Positions 33,120 to 40,373 of a DNA stretch of 41,156 bases are shown here, in pieces. Both the position numbers and the translations under genes were made by a program. Each line of letters starts with the position of its first letter. The first letter of the stretch is position 1. The notes under the pieces are model-generated. The model was given only the letters and a program-made list of their open reading frames with translations. It ran no database searches and had not been told where the DNA came from. The DNA comes from Verrucomicrobiota bacterium (GTDB lineage Bacteria > Verrucomicrobiota > Verrucomicrobiia > Opitutales > Opitutaceae). The stretch is from the NCBI GenBank assembly GCA_026398065.1, contig JAPLTR010000432.1, forward strand, positions 1 to 41,156, written 5' to 3'.

Positions 33120-33717
33120 AAATCCAACCAAATCCAAGTAAATCCAACCAGATCGCACCCCATCCAACCACCTCGCACCTCCCGCCCTTCCCCCGACCAT
33201 GCAGACGCTCGCCGCCCTCCGAACGGTGGGAGGGGCTTTACGCCCCGACCTTTCGCGCGCGCTCCTCCGCCCCCATCCGCACCATCCGCGGGAAACCTTC
33301 GCTCCCTCCCCCTTCATCCGACCGACCTCAGGGCAAATCCAACCAAATCCAAGTAAATCCAACCTGATCGCACCCCATCCAACCTCCTCGCACCTCCCCC
33401 TCCTTTCCCGCGGATCATGCGACGCTCGCCGCCCTCCGAACTGTGGGAGGGGCTTTATGCCCTGACTTTTCGCACCAGCTCCTCCGATCCGCTCCATCCG
33501 CCCACTTCCAAGTGAATCCAACCAAATCCAACCTCATCGCACCTCCCGGCTCTCCCGCCTGATCACGCGGCCGCTCGCGGCGCTCTCCCCCTCCTCATCC
33601 GCACCCTCCCGCGCCATCGGCGGGAAACCTTCGCCCCCTCCCCGCTTCATCCGACCGAACCCCCGGCAAATCCAACCAAATCCAAGTAAATCCAACCAGA
33701 TCGCACCTGATCCAACT
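33120..33717. repeat. Four blocks of a 10-nt periodic repeat (AAATCCAACC-type) within a larger ~215-bp repeat
   Basis: Blocks at 33120-33179, 33335-33394, 33504-33543 and 33668-33717 divide cleanly into 10-mers. Example: AAATCCAACC / AAATCCAAGT / AAATCCAACC / AGATCGCACC / CCATCCAACC / ACCTCGCACC. Blocks 1 and 2 have six units, block 4 five, and block 3 four degenerate units. Between blocks, longer similar stretches recur: GACGCTCGCCGCCCTCCGAAC then GTGGGAGGGGCTTTA at 33204 and 33421, and GGGAAACCTTCGC then CTTCATCCGACCGA at 33290 and 33621. So the whole stretch is an imperfect tandem repeat of roughly 215 bp. Confidence 0.8.
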
Positions 33718-33871
33718 TCCCTGCCGCGCCTATATCATCTCGCCCGCAGTCTCTTTCCGTCCCGGCATGACACTTTTCCCTTATGCCGCGGTCTCCCTTC
33801 GACATTGCCCCCGGTATAGCATTAAGAAACCGATCCGTCGCGCGTTGTCGTTTATTATCCCCCCTGCCGCC

Positions 33872-33955
33872 ATGAAGCTGTTCCCGCTTGTCCTCGTCGG
33901 CTGCCCTGCCGTCAACGCCGGGCCCGCCGCCGCCCCGCCGCCGCCCACCAGGTAG
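33872..33955 (+). pseudogene. Possible remnant of a tandem-family N-terminus
   Basis: A 27-codon reading frame, 'MKLFPLVLVGCPAVNAGPAA' then P-P-P-P-T-R and a stop, resembles the N-terminal anchor plus Pro/Ala linker of the family (compare 'MKLPTLLLAVSLGGNAALL'). It lies 50 nt before a full member. Nothing family-like follows. It may be a decayed copy, a leader peptide, or chance. Confidence 0.25.
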
Positions 33956-34005
33956 TCATCTCGTCCCACCCCACGACTGCCTCGCCCCCTCCGCTCCCTT
34001 TCCCC

Positions 34006-35325
34006 ATGTCGCTGCCCAAGGTCCTGCTCGCCGCCTCCGGCGCCGCGAATCTCGCGTGCGCCGTTGCGCTCGCCTTCCGGCCCTCGCTCGCGCCCCCGGC
34101 CGTCCGCGACTTCCTTCACCTGCACGACACCACGGCCGAAGCCCGGCTCGCCGCCGAAACCCGCCAGCGCGAGGCAGCCGCCGCGAAAACCTCCGCCGCC
34201 CAGGCCGCCGCCCGCCGCGCGCTGCTCTGGTCCGCCCTCGACTCCGCCGATCTCAAGACGCTCGTCGCCCATTTGCGCGCCGCCGGTTTCTCCCCCATCC
34301 ATATCCGCGCCGTCGTCAGCGCCCGCATCGAAGCCCGGTTCGCCGCCCGCCGCCAGGAGATCGCCGGCACCGTCACCGACACTCCCTATTGGAAACCGGA
34401 GCCTCTGGGGTGGAACAACAACGCCAGGTTCTACGAAGAGATGAACCAGCTCTTCCGCGAGCGGGCCGCCGCCCTGCGCGACGTGCTCGGCGACGATTTC
34501 TTTGCCGAATCCGCCGCCGAGGCCACCGCGGAGCAGCGCCGCCGGTTCGGCGATCTGCCCACGGCCAAGATCGCACTCGTCCAGCGGGTCGAGGACGACT
34601 ATGCCGAGATGATCTCGCAGATCCGCGCCGGCATGCAGGGCATCACCCTCCCGGAAGACCGCGAAAAGCTCGCCCTCCTCGAACGCGAAAAACGCGCCGA
34701 CCTCGCCGCCCTCCTTTCGCCCGAGGAACTCCGCGACTACGAGATCCGCACCTCCACGATCGCCACCCGCCTCCGCCCGGCCCTGACCGTCATGGATGCC
34801 ACCGAGGCGGAGTTCCGCGCCATCTACGCCCTGCAGGAGCCGCTCGCCGACCGGCTCTATCCCGTCGGCGGCGTCAAGGGCGCGGCGATGTCGCGCGCCC
34901 GCAAGGAGGCGGAGGAGATCGTCGCCAACCAACTCGCCACTGTCCTCGGCCCGGCCCGCGCCGCCGATTTCGTGCGCGCCAGCAGTTCCGACTATCAGGA
35001 CCTCTACCGTCTCGCCCAACGCGAGAATCTCCCTTCGGACGCCGCCGCCCGCGCATTCGATCTCCGCAACGCCACCGCGGCCGAGGCCCGCCGGATCGCC
35101 GCCGACAAGGCCCTCGGCGACGACGAAAGGCGCGCCGCGGTCCAGGCCCTCGCGCAGACCGCGAAAGTCGGTCTGATCGCCGCCCTCGGCCCCAAGGCGG
35201 GCGACACCTACCTCAAGTCCGCCGACTGGCTTCGCCACATCGAGGGCGGCGGCACGGTCTCCTTCAACAACAACGGCGGAACGATGTTCTATTCGCTGCC
35301 CAAGCCCGCGACGCCCGGAAAATAA
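34006..35325 (+). CDS. Tandem-family protein 4 (type A)
   Basis: A 439-residue type A member. It has an anchor 'VLLAASGAANLACAVALAF', 'RPSLAPPAVRDFL' (near-identical to protein 2), an Ala-rich coiled coil, and the hallmark 'TLVAHLRAAGFSPIHIRAVV' with 'TPYWKPEPLGWNNN'. 'AEQRRRFGDLPTAKIALVQR', 'MQGITLPEDREKLALLEREK', module 1 'LAALLSPEELRDYEIRTST', 'DATEAEFRAIYALQEPL', module 2 'LGPARAADFVRASSSDYQDL', and module 3 'LGPKAGDTYLKSADWLRHI' follow, with a Gly/Asn-rich end. It opens the four-gene run f-g-h-i in which gaps are 25 nt or less, so it is probably the first gene of an operon whose promoter lies in the repeat-rich spacer. Confidence 0.83.
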   Translation: MSLPKVLLAASGAANLACAVALAFRPSLAPPAVRDFLHLHDTTAEARLAAETRQREAAAAKTSAAQAAARRALLWSALDSADLKTLVAHLRAAGFSPIHIRAVVSARIEARFAARRQEIAGTVTDTPYWKPEPLGWNNNARFYEEMNQLFRERAAALRDVLGDDFFAESAAEATAEQRRRFGDLPTAKIALVQRVEDDYAEMISQIRAGMQGITLPEDREKLALLEREKRADLAALLSPEELRDYEIRTSTIATRLRPALTVMDATEAEFRAIYALQEPLADRLYPVGGVKGAAMSRARKEAEEIVANQLATVLGPARAADFVRASSSDYQDLYRLAQRENLPSDAAARAFDLRNATAAEARRIAADKALGDDERRAAVQALAQTAKVGLIAALGPKAGDTYLKSADWLRHIEGGGTVSFNNNGGTMFYSLPKPATPGK

Positions 35326-35350
35326 CCCGCCGCCATTCCTGCCTCACGCC

Positions 35351-36517
35351 ATGTCGCGCTCCCTTTTTTCCCTCCTGGCGGTTTCGCTCGCGCTCAATCT
35401 CGCGTTTGCCGTCGTCTTTGGACTCGGAGTCCGCCCGCCGCCAGTGCCGACCGCAGCGATCGCTGTCACGCCGGACAAACCTTCGCCTCCCGCCCTTGCC
35501 GCCGACGTCTGGCCGGGCCTGAAAACCACCGATCTCCGCGCGCTCATCGCGCGGCTGCGCGAGGCCGGCTTCCCACCCGACATCATCCGCGCGCTCATCG
35601 CCGCCGAAGTCTCCGACTCGTTCGCCGCCCGGCGCAAAGCCCTCCAGCCCGACGCGACCCGCCACGCCTTTTGGAAAGAGGCCGCCCAAAACCCCGGGTC
35701 CGCCGCGGCCGCGCAGCGCCTCTATTGGGAAGAGCAGAAGATCCTCCGCGACCTGCTCGGCGAAAACTTCGATTCGACCGACCAGCTCTATCTCACCCAA
35801 CAGGGTGGCCGCCTCGATTTCCTGCCCAAGGAAAGAGCCGACGATATCCGCCGTATTCTCCGCCACTACCAGGAGAAAATCTCCGAAAGCTACCTCGCCG
35901 GCACCTATAACGAAACGGTCGCGGCCCTCCAGCGGGAGCAGCACGCCGAGATCGCCCGCCACCTCACGACGGAAGAGTTGTTCGACTACGATGTCCGCAA
36001 CAGCCCCGGCGCGCGCATGCTCCGCGCCGACCTCGCGACCCTCGCGCCCACGGAGGAGGAGTTTCGCGCCATCTACCGCCTGCGCCAGGCCTTCGACGCA
36101 CAGTATCTCAATCTAACCAGTGTGTTGCCCACCCCCGACCAGCAGCGCCAGCGCGCCGAGGCGGAGAAACTCGTCAACGCGCAGATCATGGCCGCCCTGC
36201 CCCCCGACCGCGCCGCGGAGTATGGGCGCTCCACCGACTACAACTACCGCCTGACCGGCCAGTTTGTCGCCCGCCTCCAGCTCCCGCCGGAGACCACGCT
36301 CAATCTCTGGACCGCGCGGCAGGAGTTCGAGAAACGTCTCGACGAAATCATGACCGCGCCCCCTGACCAGCGCGCCGGACTCTTCGCCACCGCGAGAACG
36401 GCCACCCTCGCCAAAGTTTCCACGCTCCTCGCCGGCCCCGGTCGTCTCGACACCTACAAGCTGTATGGCGGCAACTGGCTCCAAACCACCCTGCCTTCAC
36501 CGCGCCCCGCCCCGTGA
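35351..36517 (+). CDS. Tandem-family protein 5 (type B)
   Basis: A 388-residue type B member, 25 nt after protein 4. It has an anchor 'SLLAVSLALNLAFAVVFGL', 'VWPGLKTTDLRALIARLREAGFPPDIIRALI' covering the hallmark, and 'SFAARRKALQPD'. Then come 'FLPKERADDIRRILRHYQEK', module 1 'LTTEELFDYDVRNSPGARML', 'PTEEEFRAIYRLRQAFDAQY', module 2 'LPPDRAAEYGRSTDYNY', 'FVARLQLPPETTLNLW', and module 3 ending 'YKLYGGNWLQTTLPSP'. It shares the 'STDYNYR' and 'YGG.WL' type B marks with proteins 3 and 7. Start chosen at the track ATG, which opens the anchor; preceding bases are CACGCC, with no Shine-Dalgarno. Confidence 0.83.
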   Translation: MSRSLFSLLAVSLALNLAFAVVFGLGVRPPPVPTAAIAVTPDKPSPPALAADVWPGLKTTDLRALIARLREAGFPPDIIRALIAAEVSDSFAARRKALQPDATRHAFWKEAAQNPGSAAAAQRLYWEEQKILRDLLGENFDSTDQLYLTQQGGRLDFLPKERADDIRRILRHYQEKISESYLAGTYNETVAALQREQHAEIARHLTTEELFDYDVRNSPGARMLRADLATLAPTEEEFRAIYRLRQAFDAQYLNLTSVLPTPDQQRQRAEAEKLVNAQIMAALPPDRAAEYGRSTDYNYRLTGQFVARLQLPPETTLNLWTARQEFEKRLDEIMTAPPDQRAGLFATARTATLAKVSTLLAGPGRLDTYKLYGGNWLQTTLPSPRPAP

Positions 36518-36536
36518 TCCCCCTCCCGTCCCCGCC

Positions 36537-37889
36537 ATGAAACTGCCCACGCTCCTCCTCGCCGTCTCCCTCGGTGGCAATGCCGCCCTCCTCGGTTTCT
36601 TCGTCCTCCGTCCCGCCGCCGCCCCGCCGGCCTGGCGCGATTTTTTTATCAGCGATGAGCAACGTGCGGCCGCCCTCGCGGCCGAAACCAAGGCGTCTCA
36701 GGCGCGCGCCGCCGCGCAGGCGAAGGCCGCCGCGACGCAGCGCGCCAGCGTGTGGTCCACCCTCCAGGCCGACGACCTCAAGACCCTCATCGCCCGCCTC
36801 CGCGCCGCCGGATTTTCGCCGGTGCTCATCCGTGCCATCGTCAACGCGCGCCTCGAGGCCACGTTCTCCGCGCGCATGAACGAGCTCGTCGGCTCCATCG
36901 ACGTCCCCTTCTGGAAGCCCGACGCCCTCAACTCCTATAACAACTCGAAGTTCTACGAGACCCAGTCCCAGATCTACCGCGACCGCGCCAAGGCCCTGCG
37001 CGAAATCCTCGGCGACGACTACTTCGCCGGCAGCGCCGGCGAAGCCTCCGCCGAACAGCGCCGCAAATACGGCGACCTCCCCAAGTCCAAGATCGATCTC
37101 GTCGAGCGCATCGCCGAGGACTACGCCGAGATGATCTCCCAGGTGAAGGCCGCCACCCAGGGCATCATGCTGCCCGAGGACCGCGAAAAACTCGCCCTGC
37201 TCGAGCGCGAGAAGCGCGCCGATCTCGCCGCCATTCTCACCCCCGCCGAGCTCGAGGACTACGAGATGCGCAACTCCACCATCACGATGCGCCTCCGCCA
37301 GGCCCTCACGATTTTCGACGCCACCGCCGAGGAGTACCGCGCCATCTACCGGATCCAGCAGCCGTTCGCCGACATCCTCTATCCCAATAACACCGGGATG
37401 ACCGTCATCACCGCCGAGATGTCCCGCCAGCGCAACGAGGCCAACAAGCAGATCGCCGAACAGATCAAGGCCGCCCTCGGCGAGCAGCGCTATGCCGACT
37501 ACGCCCGGGCCAGCGACTACGAATACCAAAACCTCTACCGTCTCGCCCAGACCGCCAACCTCTCCACCGACACAGTCAATCGCGCCTACGACCTCAAGGC
37601 CAGCGCTGTCCAGGAGTCCCAACGCATCAACGACGCGAAGCTCGGCGCCGATGCCCGCACCGCCGCCCTCCAGGCCCTCGTCGCCGACACCAAGACCAAG
37701 CTCATCGCGAGTCTCGGCAGCACCCTGGCCGACAACTACATGAAGAACCTCTCGTGGCTCAACGCCCTCGAGCGCGGCTACGCCGTCAGCATCTCCCCCG
37801 ACGGACGGTCGACGAGCTTCCTGAGTGCGCCCCGCTCCACTCCTCCGCCCACGCCAGCCCCCACGCCCGCTCCCACCCCGGCGAAATGA
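36537..37889 (+). CDS. Tandem-family protein 6 (type A)
   Basis: A 450-residue type A member from the ATG at 36537; the track ORF begins 24 codons earlier inside protein 5. It has an anchor 'LLLAVSLGGNAALLGFF', 'RPAAAPPAWRDFF', a coiled coil rich in Ala/Gln, and the hallmark 'TLIARLRAAGFSPVLIRAIV' with 'VPFWKPDALNSYNN'. 'AEQRRKYGDLPKSKIDLVER', 'LPEDREKLALLEREKRADL', module 1 'AILTPAELEDYEMRNST', 'TAEEYRAIYRIQQPFAD', module 2 'LGEQRYADYARASDYEYQNL', and module 3 'LGSTLADNYMKNLSWLNAL' follow. The end is a Pro/Thr repeat (P-T-P-A-P). This copy shows the three internal modules most clearly. Its stop overlaps an ATG for the next gene (ATGA). Confidence 0.84.
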   Translation: MKLPTLLLAVSLGGNAALLGFFVLRPAAAPPAWRDFFISDEQRAAALAAETKASQARAAAQAKAAATQRASVWSTLQADDLKTLIARLRAAGFSPVLIRAIVNARLEATFSARMNELVGSIDVPFWKPDALNSYNNSKFYETQSQIYRDRAKALREILGDDYFAGSAGEASAEQRRKYGDLPKSKIDLVERIAEDYAEMISQVKAATQGIMLPEDREKLALLEREKRADLAAILTPAELEDYEMRNSTITMRLRQALTIFDATAEEYRAIYRIQQPFADILYPNNTGMTVITAEMSRQRNEANKQIAEQIKAALGEQRYADYARASDYEYQNLYRLAQTANLSTDTVNRAYDLKASAVQESQRINDAKLGADARTAALQALVADTKTKLIASLGSTLADNYMKNLSWLNALERGYAVSISPDGRSTSFLSAPRSTPPPTPAPTPAPTPAK

Positions 37890-37897
37890 TCCCCCCG

Positions 37898-39100
37898 ATG
37901 AAACCGCTCACCACCATTCTGCTCGCCGCCTCCCTCGTGGCCAACGCCGCGCTCGCCTACGCCGCCTTCAGCGGCAGCGCCCGCCTGTCCGACGAAGCCG
38001 CCGCCGCGTCCGCCGCCGTCGAGGCCGCGAAAAAAGCCCCGCGATCCTCCGGCCCCGCGCCGGTGGATCCCAAGACCTGGTCCAGCCTGGAAACGAAAGA
38101 CCTGACCGCGCTCGCCGCCAATCTCCGCGAGGCCGGCTTCCCGAAGGACGTCATCCGCGCCATGATCAGCGGCCTCCTCAGCGAGCAGTTCGCCGCCCGG
38201 CGCCGCGCGCTCGATCCCGACTCCGCCAACCGCCCCTATTGGAAGGACCGCGCGCCCGACCTGAAGCTCCAGCTCGCGCAGTACCAGCTCTTCCGCGAAC
38301 AGGAAAAGGCTCTCCGCGCTATCCTCGGCGCCGACGCCCGCAACACCGATCCCCTCGCGCAGGCCCGCGCCCGCTCCATGTTCGGCAATCTGCCCCCGGA
38401 AAAACTCGATGCGGCCCAGCTCATCATCGACGAATTCAACCAGAAGCAGACCGAGGCCTACTACACGAAGGGCAGCATGACCATGGCCGACCAACGGCAG
38501 ATCGAGCGCGACCAGCGCACCGCTCTCGCCGCCATCCTCTCGCCCGCCGAACTCGAGGAATACGATCTCCGCAGCAGCAACACCGGCCGCACCATGCGCC
38601 GCGAACTCACGTCGTTCGCCCCCACCGAGGAGGAGTTCCGGGCGATTTACAAACTGCGCCAGCCCTTCGAGGAAAAGTACAACTACGACAGCGGCATCCC
38701 TAGCCAGGCGACGATGAACGAGCGCATGAACGCGCAGAAACAACTGATGACCGACATCAAGAACCTCCTGTCGCCCGAACGCGCCGCGGAATACGAACGC
38801 GCCAGTGACTTCAATTTCCAGCGCGCCAGCCAGCTCGTCGCCCGCCTCGAGCTCCCGCCGGAAACCACCACCACCCTCTGGAACACCCAGAAAGAATTCG
38901 AGAAACGCCGCAACGACATCTACTCGTCCGGTGCCTCCCTCTCTGCGGAGGAGCGCACGCGCCAGCTCACCGCCCTGCAGCAGGAGGCCATCGCGAAGCT
39001 TACCCCGATTTTGGGCAGCGCCAGCCGAGTCAAGTCCTACGAGTCCTACGGCGGCCAGTGGCTCACCAGCCTCGTCCCCCGCCCGCGCCCGCCGCAGTAA
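37898..39100 (+). CDS. Tandem-family protein 7 (type B)
   Basis: A 400-residue type B member. I chose the ATG at 37898 because it gives the family start 'MKP'; an ATG at 37886 overlapping the previous stop would add M-I-P-P. It has an anchor 'TTILLAASLVANAALAYAAF', 'TWSSLETKDLTALAANLREAGFPKDVIRAMI', 'FAARRRALDPDSANRPYWKD', 'FGNLPPEKLDAAQLIIDEF', module 1 'LSPAELEEYDLRSSNTGRTM', 'PTEEEFRAIYKLRQPFEEKY', module 2 'LSPERAAEYERASDFNFQ', 'LVARLELPPETTTTLW', and module 3 'SRVKSYESYGGQWL'. It completes the third A-B pair. A 100-nt gap with a weak hairpin follows, so the operon may end here. Confidence 0.83.
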   Translation: MKPLTTILLAASLVANAALAYAAFSGSARLSDEAAAASAAVEAAKKAPRSSGPAPVDPKTWSSLETKDLTALAANLREAGFPKDVIRAMISGLLSEQFAARRRALDPDSANRPYWKDRAPDLKLQLAQYQLFREQEKALRAILGADARNTDPLAQARARSMFGNLPPEKLDAAQLIIDEFNQKQTEAYYTKGSMTMADQRQIERDQRTALAAILSPAELEEYDLRSSNTGRTMRRELTSFAPTEEEFRAIYKLRQPFEEKYNYDSGIPSQATMNERMNAQKQLMTDIKNLLSPERAAEYERASDFNFQRASQLVARLELPPETTTTLWNTQKEFEKRRNDIYSSGASLSAEERTRQLTALQQEAIAKLTPILGSASRVKSYESYGGQWLTSLVPRPRPPQ

Positions 39101-39201
39101 GCGCCCCGCTCTCAGCGCGGGCGGCTCTGGATCCGTGCCTGCGGACCGACGCTCTCGCCGCCTCCCTCCAGGCAGAAATCCACTCTTGCTCCGCCGCCCG
39201 C

Positions 39202-40357
39202 ATGAAACTCCGTCTGCCGCTCCTCGCCGTCTCTCTCGCAACCAATCTTGCCCTCCTCGGTTGGTGGGCGGTCCGCGCGCCCACCCCGGACCGCCCCGCC
39301 CCCCCGCCCCCCGCCGCGATCGCCGCAGCCGCGGCCGCTCCCGCCGCGGCACAATCCACCCGACGCCCGGCGCCGCGAACTGCTCGCCGCCGCCCTGTCC
39401 TCCCTGCCTTGGTGGAAGGCCGCGAAACGCCCCCCCGGCTCCGACCCGATTCTTCTGCTCACGCCCGCCGAGCGCAAAGAACTCCACGACCTCGAGGCGG
39501 AAGCCCGCGCCGCCACCCTCGCCCAGCTCGGCCCCGGCGCCCTCGACCCCGACGGCAACCTCGCCGCCCGCTACGCCTTCCTTCCCCCCGAAAAAGCCGT
39601 CCTCCTCAGTGCCTTGGAGCGCGACTACGAAAACCTGAACAGCGATCTCCGCGAAACCGCGGGCCGCGTCCGCACCCCCGCCGACCGGGAGCAGGAGCAG
39701 CTCCTGGAAACCGAGCGCCAGCGCGACCTCGCCGCCCTGCTCAGTCCCGCGGAGCGCGAGGCCCTCGCGCTGCGCTCCTCCCCCGCCGCCAAGCGCCTTG
39801 CCTCCCGCATGCTCGCCTTCCAGGCGACCGAGGAGGAATACCGCGCCCTCTACGCGATCCAGCAAAGCTTCGACGAACAGTTTCCGGCCTCCCCCCGACC
39901 CACGCCGGGGACCCTGATTCCCTCGCTCGACAGCCAGCCCGAGTTCACGAAAAAAATCCGCGACGCCCTCGGCGAGGCCCGGTTCGCCGACTGGGAGACC
40001 TCCTCCCAGATGCACGTCCAGGCCCTCGCGCGGCTCGCCGTCGTCAACCACCTGGCCCCCGAGACCGTGCGCGACGTGACATCGATCCTCAGTGCCACCG
40101 CGGCCACCTCGTGGAGCATCGTCAACGACCACGCCCGCCCCGCCGATCAGCGCACCGCCGCCCTGGCCCAGCTCGCCGCCGACACGCGCGGGCAGATCAC
40201 CGCCAAACTCGGCGCCGACACCGCGACCAAATACCTCCGCGATGTCGTCTGGTTCGAACCGCTCGCCAACGGCACCGGCGTTCGCCTCACCCCCAACGGC
40301 GGCCTGTCGCTCCAAGGCGTGAGCCGGCCGGCGGCCCCGACCGCCCCGCGCGACTGA
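39202..40357 (+). pseudogene. Tandem-family protein 8 (type C), broken by deletion and frameshift
   Basis: The ATG at 39202 encodes a normal family anchor 'LLAVSLATNLALLGWWAV' and an Ala/Pro linker. Family sequence then resumes in a different frame at about 39365 ('RRRELLAAALSSLPWWKAAK') and runs to a stop at 40357: 'FLPPEKAVLLSALERDYENL', 'LAALLSPAEREALALRSSP', 'ATEEEYRALYAIQQSFDEQF', 'LGEARFADWETSSQMHVQAL', 'VVWFEPLANG'. Compared with protein 9, 30-40 residues carrying the hallmark helix hairpin are missing at the junction. So both the frame and the hallmark are lost. The body could be made only if translation restarted internally. An assembly error is possible but would have to remove about 100 nt. 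Confidence 0.72.
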
Positions 40358-40373
40358 TCCCGCGCCACCGACC

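Larger units (their letters stand above)
32786..34005. other. 1.2-kb non-coding spacer inside the array
   Basis: No convincing gene lies here; track ORFs on both strands are Pro/Arg-rich by-products of the repeats. Contents in order: a GC-rich stretch; an AT-rich island at about 32949-32993, the most AT-rich stretch I noticed in the array; a perfect hairpin CCCGGCATCG-CTCC-CGATGCCGGG at 33037-33060; the 10-nt periodic repeat blocks (33120-33717); and a possible decayed gene start at 33872. The AT-rich island and the area around 33790-33860 are possible promoter sites for the downstream operon. Confidence 0.6.

Noticed and set aside
33003-33521. ORFs of 70-170 residues on both strands in the spacer
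   Set aside because: They are by-products of the repeat blocks (K-S-N-Q-I-Q-V-N-P repeats or their reverse) with no other coding signs.
33120-33717. CRISPR array
   Set aside because: Repeats are 10 nt and contiguous, without unique 30-40-nt spacers, and no cas gene is in the window.
39101-39201. Terminator between family proteins 7 and 8
   Set aside because: CGCCCCGCT/AGCGCGGGCG can pair with a bulge, but no T run follows, so I do not call it a terminator.
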